Shown here piece after piece: positions 1-7,719 of a DNA stretch of 15,061 nucleotides. Both the position numbers and the translations under genes were made by a program. Under the pieces are notes generated by a model. The model saw nothing but the letters and a program-made list of their open reading frames with translations. It ran no database searches and was not told the DNA's origin. How positions within the stretch are numbered: the stretch's first letter is position 1; each line of letters begins with the position of its first letter. The DNA lies in contig DBJG01000034.1 in assembly GCA_002296455.1 (NCBI GenBank), forward strand, positions 45,115 to 60,175. The letters run 5' to 3'. The stretch is from Caryophanales bacterium UBA782. GTDB lineage: Bacteria > Bacillota_I > Bacilli_A > RFN20 > CAG-826.

Positions 1-1
1 A

Positions 2-2305
2 TTCGTCCTTGTCAGCTTGCTTGCTTCTATGGCTTTGCTCGCTTCTTGTGGTCAAGGGGGCACCTCTTCTAGCGACATCTCTTCCATCGAACAAAGTGCT
101 TCGGAGTCCAATTCTAGCGAAAACGGTTCTGACTCTTCCGTAACATATTCATCCAGCGAAAGCGGGGAAACATCCTCTAATTCCTCTTCTAGTTCGTCTA
201 GTTCATCTAGTTCGAGCGCCTCTTCTAGTTCTTCTAGTTCGAGCGCCTCTTCTAGTTCTAGTAGCACTGCCTCTAGTTCTTCAAGCGAAGAAACGACGCG
301 CAAAGCGACAATTGAGTTTGGGACGGAGCCTCTTTCTTCTAGCGTTTCCACAGTGATTGACGCCTCTCGCTTTTCTGTGACCGGTTTCAGCGTCAGTAAC
401 GTGGCCGCGGAGAATTGTTATTCCAACGCGAAAGGCAAAGCGGCCCGCTTCAGCTCTTCTAAAAATGATGGCTACTTGGAGTTGACTCTTTCTTCATCGG
501 TCCATATTCGCTCCCTAAAAGCATACACATTCCTTTATAAAGATAGTGAAGCCGCTTCTTTGACTTTGAAGGCATCTTCTTTCTCCGCCTCAAAAAGCGT
601 CAGCGGAACTTCCTACTCAGATAGTAATTACCTTCTTTTTGAGAATGTCGGAACCACTTCTTATTTACGTATCGAGGGCAAGAAAAGCAAGCGTTTCTAT
701 TTGGCGAAGATTGAATTAGAGATTGCTTCCTCTTCCAGCGACGAATCGAGCTCAAGCTCATCTAGCTCATCAGCAAGCGGCGGGGGTTCTTCTAGCCAAG
801 GAGAAGGGGAAAAGGGCTACTATGACGTCGAGTTGTCTGCAATTCAAAAGTATCGTTTGGATAATTTCGAGGACTATGGAATCCTTGGCGTGGGGAATTT
901 GCCTTCCATTGGTTCGCCAAAATTATTGGTTGTCCCCGTTTATTTTGCAGGGGACGCCGCTCCTTCTACTAGCGAGCTCGACTCGATCCAAAAAGCTTTC
1001 TTCGGTGAAAGTAGCGAAACGGGTTGGGAATCTTTATCAAGTTACTATCGAAAATCATCGTATGGCAAATTGACCATCACGGGTACGGTAACTGACGCAT
1101 TCCAGTATTCATTGAGCGCGAGTGCTTTCCAAACCGCTTTTGAGGAAGGTGAGAAAAATAGTGCTTACAAAGACACCAACGATATTGTGAGCGAGGCGGT
1201 GAGCTGGGCAAAAACGAAAGGTTTCTTAAACAAGACGTTCGATTCCAATAGCGATGGGTATTATGACGGCATTGATCTTGTTTATTTCACGGACAAAACA
1301 GTCAATGATAACGAGGACCTTTGGTGGGCTTATACCACAGGAACAGGCCTAAAAGCCAATACGTCTAGCCCTGTCGCGAATCGTTACTTCTGGAGCCCAA
1401 TGAGCATGATTGAAAATGGGTATTATTCGCCAAACATTGATACCCATACTTTGATTCATGAAACGGGGCATATGCTTGGGCTTGATGATTATTATTCTTA
1501 CGAAAGAAATGGGAATTCGTATGCGGAAGCTCCTTGTGGCATGGTCGATATGATGGATTGCAACGTCGGCGATCATGATGCGTATAGTAAAATGCTTATG
1601 GGCTGGTGCGCACCGAAGGTTGTCACCGGGATGGGTTCTTTCTCCATCACTCTTAATAGTTTTACCGACACGGGAGAATTCTTGCTAATTCCTTCTTCTT
1701 CCTGGAATGGCACTCCTTATGACGAATATGTGATTCTTCAGTATTACACTCCGACCGGACTTAACGCGAAAGATAGTAATGGCTATGAAGAATACTCCTC
1801 TTCTTATGGACATGGCGGAACTTACGCTTCTAGCGGCTTACAAGCTTTCCACGTCGATAGCAGGGTGTTCTCTTATCGAGCGACTAGCAGTTCCTATAGC
1901 GATATGAAATATAGCGACGATCCTACATTTTTGGAAAAACAACTTAGTGACGGGTCAACTCTCATCAATGGCTGGATTGCTGCGAGCAACACGGCTTCCT
2001 ATTCTTTAGATGTCAAAAATTCCGACATCAATAGTGAGGATCTCGCCTATGGCTCCAAGAACCGCTTGATCACGATATTGCCAGCGAGTGGCACAAGCGC
2101 GTTCCTTTCTTCTGGGTTTGAGAAAAACTTTGGTTCTATGAGCAATCTTTATACGTCTTCAGTCAACAATACCTACACGAATGAGAAACTCCGAAATTGC
2201 TATCAAAATAACGGCAAATTCAATAATGGCGAGACTTTCCCTTACACTTTCACCATCAATAGCCAAACCGCTTCAACCATAACCATTGATTTCACGAGGC
2301 TATAA
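2..2305 (+). CDS. M6-family (immune inhibitor A-like) zinc metalloprotease lipoprotein, 5'-partial
   Basis: Secreted, membrane-anchored zinc endopeptidase that probably degrades external proteins. The frame is open to the left edge and its first codons are already a hydrophobic signal-peptide core ending in the lipobox L-L-A-S-C, so the true start lies just outside the window. After the Cys comes a Ser-rich spacer (about bases 95-290), a roughly 140-residue beta-rich domain (about 300-725) of unknown family, a second Ser-rich linker (about 730-800), then the catalytic domain. M6 hallmarks are an N-terminal strand ending L-L-V-V-P-V-Y-F, a Y-Y-R-K-S-S-Y-G-K-L segment, the Asp-rich D-S-N-S-D-G-Y-Y-D-G stretch (from 1241), and H-E-T-G-H-M-L-G-L-D-D at 1457-1489. 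That motif supplies two zinc His, the catalytic Glu and an Asp ligand. A Met-turn-like C-G-M-V-D-M-M-D (1535-1558) and H-D-A-Y-S-K-M-L-M-G-W follow. No partner gene is visible. Substrate is unknown. The metalloprotease call is firm; the M6 subfamily is a motif-based judgement. Confidence 0.9.
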   Translation, partial: FVLVSLLASMALLASCGQGGTSSSDISSIEQSASESNSSENGSDSSVTYSSSESGETSSNSSSSSSSSSSSSASSSSSSSSASSSSSSTASSSSSEETTRKATIEFGTEPLSSSVSTVIDASRFSVTGFSVSNVAAENCYSNAKGKAARFSSSKNDGYLELTLSSSVHIRSLKAYTFLYKDSEAASLTLKASSFSASKSVSGTSYSDSNYLLFENVGTTSYLRIEGKKSKRFYLAKIELEIASSSSDESSSSSSSSSASGGGSSSQGEGEKGYYDVELSAIQKYRLDNFEDYGILGVGNLPSIGSPKLLVVPVYFAGDAAPSTSELDSIQKAFFGESSETGWESLSSYYRKSSYGKLTITGTVTDAFQYSLSASAFQTAFEEGEKNSAYKDTNDIVSEAVSWAKTKGFLNKTFDSNSDGYYDGIDLVYFTDKTVNDNEDLWWAYTTGTGLKANTSSPVANRYFWSPMSMIENGYYSPNIDTHTLIHETGHMLGLDDYYSYERNGNSYAEAPCGMVDMMDCNVGDHDAYSKMLMGWCAPKVVTGMGSFSITLNSFTDTGEFLLIPSSSWNGTPYDEYVILQYYTPTGLNAKDSNGYEEYSSSYGHGGTYASSGLQAFHVDSRVFSYRATSSSYSDMKYSDDPTFLEKQLSDGSTLINGWIAASNTASYSLDVKNSDINSEDLAYGSKNRLITILPASGTSAFLSSGFEKNFGSMSNLYTSSVNNTYTNEKLRNCYQNNGKFNNGETFPYTFTINSQTASTITIDFTRL
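188..259 (+). repeat. Nested in-frame tandem repeats coding for the Ser-rich linker
   Basis: Three 9-base units of the form tctagttcN start at 188, 197 and 206. A perfect 27-base unit occurs twice back to back (206-232 and 233-259). Both periods are multiples of three, so gain or loss of a unit by slippage would change the length of the Ser/Ala linker without shifting the reading frame of the protease. Confidence 0.85.
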
Positions 2306-2311
2306 AGAAAC

Positions 2312-2339
2312 AATCACGAATCCATTTTCGCGATTTTTT
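2312..2339 (+). terminator. Intrinsic terminator 1 after the M6 protease gene
   Basis: A 9-bp stem (2312-2320 with 2327-2335) carries one A-C mismatch, closes a 6-base loop and runs into a T tract (2334-2339). It lies 6 bases after the stop codon. It is the weaker of two adjacent terminators. Confidence 0.6.
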
Positions 2340-2344
2340 CGTTG

Positions 2345-2379
2345 ATTCCTGTTTTGGTTTCGAAAACAGGAATTTTTTT
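2345..2379 (+). terminator. Intrinsic terminator 2 after the M6 protease gene
   Basis: A perfect 11-bp stem (attcctgtttt at 2345-2355 with aaaacaggaat at 2363-2373) closes the 7-base loop ggtttcg and is followed by seven T (2373-2379). With terminator 1 it separates the protease gene from the OppA-like gene, which must therefore have its own promoter. Confidence 0.9.
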
Positions 2380-2529
2380 ATTCTGTCATTTCATAAATAG
2401 ATCTTTATGAATATCTATTTCAGATTCTTCAATGGAATCATTAAATAACCTTATTTATTCTTTACAAATGTCTAAAAAATAGCGTAAGCACTGCTTTTTA
2501 AAAAATATTGAACAAAACAAAATAAAATG

Positions 2530-2588
2530 TTGACATTTTGCTGTATTCCGCAAGAGTAGAGATATATAACGCTTTAAAAGCGAGGAGG
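2530..2588 (+). promoter_or_regulatory. Leader of the OppA-like gene: possible promoter, small palindrome, strong RBS
   Basis: The AT-rich gap 2380-2595 must contain the promoter because two terminators precede it. A perfect TTGACA -35 hexamer lies at 2530-2535, but no good -10 sits 16-18 bases downstream. The nearest candidates (tatata at 2563, tataac at 2565) give far too long a spacer, so the exact promoter is unresolved. A 13-base palindrome, cgcttt-a-aaagcg (2570-2582), could be an operator, but is short enough to be chance. The ribosome binding site AGGAGG (2583-2588) is 7 bases before ATG and fixes the start at 2596. Confidence 0.35.
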
Positions 2589-2595
2589 TTCAAAA

Positions 2596-5097
2596 ATGAG
2601 AAAACCAGTAAAAGTCATCCCCATTTGCTCCCTATTCGCGTTAGGAAGCGCCTTACTAGCGGGATGCAGTCCGAAAAAAGCAAGTGTCCGCACTTATTTT
2701 GACGCGACCATGGGTGCTCCAAAGAAATGGGCTCCCGCAACTTGGGAGACGAACGAAGACGCCATCGTCCCTCAATATACGGAACTTGGCCTTGTTGAAT
2801 TCGTTTTAAATAAGGAGAAAAACGGTTATGCGATTATCCCCGAAATGGCGGAAGAGATACCGACCGACATCACGAATACTTTGACCGACGAAGAAGTGCA
2901 ACGTTACAAAATGGACGTTGATGATGAGAACGGGGGTGTGAAGTTCACCGCTGGGCAGAAGTGGCGTGTGAAACTCAATCACCAGGCAGCGTTTGAAGAC
3001 GGCACCCCAATTGATGCAGACACCTATCTATTATCGCTTCAAGACATCCTTGACCCAGAGATGCAAAATCGGAGGGCAGGGGACTACGCAAGTGGGAACC
3101 GTGCGATTGCGGGGGCTCTCTGTTATCTACAAAAAGGGCAGACGTTTCTAGAGCCGTATCTAGACAAAAATGGTCACGCCCATGAGGGAAATCCAGCAAA
3201 AGACGGATGGTTTTTCAGCGCCTATGAATCGAACCCATGGTGGCATCAATATAGCTTCGCCGAAGCGTGCTCTTTACTTGATGACAAAACGGAAGCGATG
3301 GCTTTACTCGCGGACGAAGAAACGTTTGGGAACGCCTCAAAACCGAAAATCGTTCGTTTGGATGATAATGAAAAGATGAAGCAAAAAGTCTACCAAGTGG
3401 CTAAAAAGATACTCTCTTCGGTATTTGGACTCGAATCGGTTTCTTTTACCGATGGTTTTACGCTTGGCGATGTTTCGCGGAGTGGGCCCATTTCGCTATC
3501 GAGTTGGTGCTCCCGTTATTACAAATACCCAGACGTTCCTTTTTCTTCCGTCGGCATTAAGAAGATCAGTCAATACGAATTCCAGCTTTTCTTTACTTCG
3601 CCAGTGACGGATTTCAACGCGAAAGTATTCTTCTCTTCTCCTTGGATTATGAAGCATGACCTTTGGATGAAATTAAGGAAACCCGTTGCCGATAGTGGCT
3701 TATATTCTTCAACATATGGAACTTCGACGGATACTTATCTCTCATATGGTCCATACCGCTTATCGCGATTCCAGGCGGATAAAATGCTAACGTTTGAACG
3801 AAACGAGAACTGGTATGGATATAAAGACAACAAGCATAATGGTCTTTATCAAATTGATCGGATTGAGACGGAAATCGTTGCCAATGAAGACACGATGCTG
3901 TCATTATTCCGAACGGGAAAGATTGACCACTATTCTCTCCGTGGGGAAGACCTCAATATCTTTGGCTCAAGCTCAAGGCTTCTTTATGAACCACAGACAT
4001 TCACTACAAAGATGACCGTCAATAGCGTGTTCGAGTATTTGAAACAGCTTCAGGAAAAGGACGGAAAGGGGAATCACACTATTTTGTCCAACTTAAATTT
4101 CCGCAAAGCGTTATCGCTTGGGCTAGACCGTAAGACCTTTTGCCAGACGATGACCGCGGGATGGCGCGCCTTCGATGTGCCGATAAACTTTATGTATGTT
4201 AGCGATCCTACCACCCAGACTCTTTATCGTGACACAAAGCAAGGAAAACGCGTTGTCATGGATAATTTTGGGAAAGATGCGGATGGAAAGCCCAACTATT
4301 TTGGTTATGATGTCGAAGAGGCGAAGAAGTTCATTGACCAAGCGGTTGCGGAAGAAAACGCATCCAGCAAAGAAGGACACTACAAAGAAGGAGAGAACGT
4401 CCATCTCATCTGGGAAAGCTATAACGAAGGATGGAGCAAGCGGATTCGCTGGATCATTGATTCCTATAAAAAGCTCGTCAAAGGAACGAAATTAGATGGA
4501 AAGCTCGATATCGAGATTGTCATCAGTGGAAGTGATTATAGCGAGCATATCCGGGCAGGTTCTTGCGATTTTGGCATTTCTACCTGGGGAGGTTCCATCT
4601 TCGATCCGTTTGGTTTGCTCGAAGTATATACCTCTTCCTCCTTGATGTATGAGCCCGATCCAGTTTATGGCGATTATCTTGAAATCAACCTAAAAACGGG
4701 TGATTGGAGTCCTAAAAAAGGTGGGCTTGGCGTAAAAAAAGACGAAATCGTCGGAATGACGCTTGGGGGAGACGGAAGCGGAAAACGCGAAGGAAATTGG
4801 TACTATGAGCTCAATAGCGGAAAATATAGCGAGACGAGAGCCGTAGGGGAGACAAGGCTTAATATCTTAAGCGCTTGCGAATCCTATTTGGTTAGCAAAT
4901 ATAATTTTGTCACATGGGGTGCCCGCCAATCTGTTTCGTTAGATAGCTATCGCGTAAAAGAAGGAACGAGCAATTATGTCCAGCTTGTCGGATTCGGCGG
5001 CATCCGTGAGCGGAAATTATTGAAAAACGACGAAGAATGGAATACATGGGTGAAGCAAAACACCCAAAGTGATGGTTTTCTTGACTATAACAAGTAA
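2596..5097 (+). CDS. ABC transporter family-5 substrate-binding lipoprotein (OppA/DppA-like), long form
   Basis: Extracellular lipid-anchored solute receptor, by family most likely for peptides. The signal peptide has basic R2/K3/K6, a hydrophobic core and lipobox L-L-A-G-C with Cys24. Family-5 signatures are clear: F-E-D-G-T-P-I-D-A-D at 133-142 followed by a L-D-P segment, Y-G-P-Y-R-L at 384-389 followed by the F-E-R-N-E-N-W-Y block, and F-R-K-A-L-S-L-G-L-D-R at 502-512. At 833 aa it is about 250-300 residues longer than classical OppA. Much of the excess seems to lie between about 165 and 350, a stretch rich in Trp/Tyr that I do not recognise. It is monocistronic: terminators lie upstream and downstream, and no Opp/Dpp permease or ATPase is in the window, so it must use a transporter encoded elsewhere or act as a stand-alone binding protein. 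The start is fixed by AGGAGG 7 bases upstream. Confidence 0.88.
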   Translation: MRKPVKVIPICSLFALGSALLAGCSPKKASVRTYFDATMGAPKKWAPATWETNEDAIVPQYTELGLVEFVLNKEKNGYAIIPEMAEEIPTDITNTLTDEEVQRYKMDVDDENGGVKFTAGQKWRVKLNHQAAFEDGTPIDADTYLLSLQDILDPEMQNRRAGDYASGNRAIAGALCYLQKGQTFLEPYLDKNGHAHEGNPAKDGWFFSAYESNPWWHQYSFAEACSLLDDKTEAMALLADEETFGNASKPKIVRLDDNEKMKQKVYQVAKKILSSVFGLESVSFTDGFTLGDVSRSGPISLSSWCSRYYKYPDVPFSSVGIKKISQYEFQLFFTSPVTDFNAKVFFSSPWIMKHDLWMKLRKPVADSGLYSSTYGTSTDTYLSYGPYRLSRFQADKMLTFERNENWYGYKDNKHNGLYQIDRIETEIVANEDTMLSLFRTGKIDHYSLRGEDLNIFGSSSRLLYEPQTFTTKMTVNSVFEYLKQLQEKDGKGNHTILSNLNFRKALSLGLDRKTFCQTMTAGWRAFDVPINFMYVSDPTTQTLYRDTKQGKRVVMDNFGKDADGKPNYFGYDVEEAKKFIDQAVAEENASSKEGHYKEGENVHLIWESYNEGWSKRIRWIIDSYKKLVKGTKLDGKLDIEIVISGSDYSEHIRAGSCDFGISTWGGSIFDPFGLLEVYTSSSLMYEPDPVYGDYLEINLKTGDWSPKKGGLGVKKDEIVGMTLGGDGSGKREGNWYYELNSGKYSETRAVGETRLNILSACESYLVSKYNFVTWGARQSVSLDSYRVKEGTSNYVQLVGFGGIRERKLLKNDEEWNTWVKQNTQSDGFLDYNK

Positions 5098-5114
5098 GAA
5101 GGGACTTTTCTCCG

Positions 5115-5137
5115 AGGGCGGTCTTCCGCCCTTTCTT
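5115..5137 (+). terminator. Intrinsic terminator after the OppA-like gene
   Basis: A perfect 7-bp G+C-rich stem (agggcgg 5115-5121 with ccgccct 5126-5132) closes the tetraloop tctt and is followed by a short T-rich run (tttctt). It lies 17 bases after the stop codon and only 50 bases before the first RDD gene. The interrupted T tract makes partial read-through possible. Confidence 0.75.
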
Positions 5138-5181
5138 CGTTCTCTATGGATTTTTTCCCTTCTCCCGACTAGACTTTGCAT

Positions 5182-6444
5182 ATGGAAAAAATGAAAGACA
5201 CAATTCATATCGCTTCCTTAGGAAAGCGCATCGGGGCTTTCGCTCTCGATTTTGTTCTCACGTTCGCTCTTTATCTCACTTTGCTTTACACGCTAGGCAC
5301 GAATGTCCTCGCTGAGAGCATGGGTTCCAAAGCGGATACTATCAATTTCTACGCTTTTGCAACCGATTCGAAGCTTTTCGAATACGCGGACGAAAGCAAA
5401 ACATCTATTCAAGTCGCGGCGACTTCTTACTATGTCCAAGAATCGAGCGCTGGGAACAAAGCGCCATCTCTCTATCCGATTTATTATTCTTCTTTGGATT
5501 ATTTTTATAACGAGTTCTGTCCAAATGATTGGCGAATTGAAAACCGCGAAGGAGAAAATGGGATCAAATATAGCCGGGAATATTTTCATACCATCGTTTT
5601 GGGACTTCCTGATTATGACTCTACGAAAAATCTCACAAAAGAGGAGATCACGAAAGACGAAAGCAAATTGTATGGAGAAAGCAAGTATTATCGTTATGCG
5701 GTCAATGAGGCGACGGGGGTGGTCGATTTCTCCTTGCCTGCCACTTTGCAAAGCCAATACGAAGCCGTGATTCAAGGCAACGATGAGACGGCGAAAGCGG
5801 AGCTTATCAACAAATTGAATTCCTATTTCTATGGCGCGGATAAGTCACTTTTCGTCCAAGCCAATCAAGTGCTTACCAAGCAACCCTATTACCAAACGAT
5901 GAGCGAGCATTCCAAAATGACGAATTGGGCAATCCGACTCATTTGTTATTTGCCGTTTTCCTTCGCTTTCTTTTTCCTTATCCCGGTTCTTATGAAAAAT
6001 GGTCAGACGATCGGAAAGCTCGCGTTTGGTACGTGCCTTGTGGGGCAAGACGGGTATCGCGTGAGACCCGTTAGCAAACTGATTCGTTCAGGAGTGATGT
6101 TTCTTATCGCTTCTATTTACGTAATCGCTCCAATTTCGAATCTATATCTCGTTTTCCTGCTGTTCCTTGTTTGTTTGATCGACTATATCACTATGGTTGG
6201 GGCACGGAACCCGAACTCCTTGGCTCTTCAAGATCGCTTGGGAAAAACGGTCGTCGTGGAGCGTAAAAAGAGCGAGATTTACGAGAACGCCGATGACGAG
6301 GAACGTCATCTATCGGGCGAATCTAGTCGCGATGCTGCCGTTTCGGAAGCCAATGTGAAAGAAGTGGAAGTCATCGACATCGAGTCCATCAAAAAGGGAC
6401 GTGAGGAGATATTCGGGGCAGAAGAGAATAAGAAAGAGGAGTAG
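5182..6444 (+). CDS. RDD-family membrane protein 1, large extracytoplasmic insertion and acidic tail
   Basis: Polytopic membrane protein of the RDD family, whose role is poorly known (transport or ion exchange has been suggested for some members). Counting from ATG 5182, the first RDD motif is R16-x2-A19-x3-D23 at the entry to TM1 (about 18-38). A soluble, Tyr-rich domain of about 200 residues follows, presumably outside the cell. Then come TM2 (about 250-270), the typical G-Q-T-I-G-K-L loop, two further hydrophobic segments, and L-Q-D351-R-L-G-K-T, which holds the second Asp. A charged tail of about 60 residues, rich in Glu and Lys, ends the protein. At about 420 aa it is roughly twice or more the length of a simple RDD protein. 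The start is uncertain: TTG 5176, ATG 5182 and ATG 5191 are in frame and none has a good ribosome binding site. First of three tandem relatives. Confidence 0.85.
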   Translation: MEKMKDTIHIASLGKRIGAFALDFVLTFALYLTLLYTLGTNVLAESMGSKADTINFYAFATDSKLFEYADESKTSIQVAATSYYVQESSAGNKAPSLYPIYYSSLDYFYNEFCPNDWRIENREGENGIKYSREYFHTIVLGLPDYDSTKNLTKEEITKDESKLYGESKYYRYAVNEATGVVDFSLPATLQSQYEAVIQGNDETAKAELINKLNSYFYGADKSLFVQANQVLTKQPYYQTMSEHSKMTNWAIRLICYLPFSFAFFFLIPVLMKNGQTIGKLAFGTCLVGQDGYRVRPVSKLIRSGVMFLIASIYVIAPISNLYLVFLLFLVCLIDYITMVGARNPNSLALQDRLGKTVVVERKKSEIYENADDEERHLSGESSRDAAVSEANVKEVEVIDIESIKKGREEIFGAEENKKEE

Positions 6445-6488
6445 CCTTTCATTCAAGTTTTTGCTTCTTTCGGTTAAGATTATTATCG

Positions 6489-7718
6489 ATGGATAAACAG
6501 ATTCTTTATTCTCCCTATAAGAACAATACGTTAGCCAAAAAAGGAAAGATTTTTTTGTCTTCGTTATGCGACTATGGAATTACTTTCGTATTGTCCATGC
6601 TTGTTTTCGCTTTGGCGGGTTTACCAATCTTTGGTGCTTTACCCTCCACAAAAGAAGAGAAAAATAGAATCACCGAGGAAACGACGATATTGCGGCAAGT
6701 CGTGAGCGAGACACGTTTGCAGCCTTATGATAGCGAAAGCAAAAAGCTCACGCCGTTAAACGATCTGGCAAAGGAATATATCATCACGCTTACCCAAACC
6801 GCGTATTACTTGAACAATGTGCCTTATCCATTGACCCATGCTTCGGCAAAAGATGTCTCCATCGAAGATACTTTCCTTGAGAAAAGCGGAACCTATCTTC
6901 ATGATCGCATTTCTTATTATTATTATTCGTTCAAACCTGCTCATGCCTCCCTTTCTTCTTATGTTTATAACGATGTCGATTACCAAGCGAATAAAGAAGA
7001 TTTCCTTTACTCAACCGCATTTACGTACGCGAAGGCGGATTATCGCGACTATTTTACGAAAGTCACGGAGGAGCTATCCGTTTATCAACAATTGGATTTC
7101 AAAAAAGCGAAAAACATCGCGGAATATCTCGTATACGGGGATGCGGGGGGCTCTATTTATTATTTATCTTTACAAAAAGCCTTCCTTTCTGCCGAAAATG
7201 TTTTTATCAAAGAAGTGGAAAACCACTACGAGCCATATCTATCCCATCAAAAGGCATTCTCTATTGCGTATAATAGCTACTCTTTGGGATATTTGCTTTC
7301 CGTTTTCTTCTCCTACGTTTTTGCTTTCGCACTTTGTGAACTGTTCCCACTTATTAGCAAGCGAAAGGTGACGCTAGGTTACCATCTTCATAAGCTCGCT
7401 TATTCTACCGAAGAAGAAACCTCTCCTAAGTTTTATTCTTATTTCGTGAAGAGCTCACTTCGCTTATTAATGTATTCTTCTATACCTGCTCTTGTGCTCT
7501 TTTTCTTTTCACAGTGGGGGCTCCTCTTTGTTTCCTTTGGTTATTTTCGCTTCCTTTATCTTCTTCTAGCGTCTTTGCTAATGGCCATCATTTCCGTTTT
7601 CACTTTGATTTTTGGGAAAAATCGTCAAGGCTTGCCTGAGCTTGCCGCTCGTCTCCTCGTTAAAGACACCGAAGAATTAGAAAAAGGCACTCCGCTAGAG
7701 GAAAAGAAAGAGGCTTAG
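6489..7718 (+). CDS. RDD-like membrane protein 2, divergent, with large extracytoplasmic insertion
   Basis: Paralogue of its two neighbours in layout: short cytoplasmic N-terminus, TM1 (about 22-50), soluble Tyr/Lys-rich domain (about 52-260), TM2 (about 262-287), a K-V-T-L-G-Y-H-L-H-K-L loop in the place of G-Q-T-I-G-K, two more hydrophobic segments, and L-P-E-L-A-A-R-L-L-V near the C-terminus. The family's key residues are eroded. The TM1 Arg is absent (Lys20 is one residue out of register with Asp28), and the C-terminal Asp is replaced by Glu. It was assigned to RDD mainly from position and overall pattern, and may be a non-catalytic or structural partner of the flanking RDD proteins. It begins 44 bases after gene 1 with no visible ribosome binding site and ends 1 base before gene 3. 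Function unknown. Confidence 0.7.
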   Translation: MDKQILYSPYKNNTLAKKGKIFLSSLCDYGITFVLSMLVFALAGLPIFGALPSTKEEKNRITEETTILRQVVSETRLQPYDSESKKLTPLNDLAKEYIITLTQTAYYLNNVPYPLTHASAKDVSIEDTFLEKSGTYLHDRISYYYYSFKPAHASLSSYVYNDVDYQANKEDFLYSTAFTYAKADYRDYFTKVTEELSVYQQLDFKKAKNIAEYLVYGDAGGSIYYLSLQKAFLSAENVFIKEVENHYEPYLSHQKAFSIAYNSYSLGYLLSVFFSYVFAFALCELFPLISKRKVTLGYHLHKLAYSTEEETSPKFYSYFVKSSLRLLMYSSIPALVLFFFSQWGLLFVSFGYFRFLYLLLASLLMAIISVFTLIFGKNRQGLPELAARLLVKDTEELEKGTPLEEKKEA

Positions 7719-7719
7719 C

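Noticed and set aside
17..31. TTG at 17 or ATG at 29 as the start of the M6 protease
   Set aside because: The codons before and between them already form the signal-peptide core next to the lipobox, and no positively charged N-region is present, so the gene begins outside the window.
188..259. CRISPR-like array
   Set aside because: Repeats are contiguous without unique spacers and encode an in-frame Ser linker.
52..351. Open minus-strand frame, Leu/Glu-rich
   Set aside because: It is the complement of the poly-Ser coding repeat (agc/tct/agt codons read as Leu/Glu codons in reverse); no ribosome binding site or promoter and the composition is an artefact.
2530..2570. TTGACA plus tatata/tataac as a standard sigma-A promoter
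   Set aside because: The spacer would be 27-29 bases instead of about 17. Kept only as a low-confidence leader feature.
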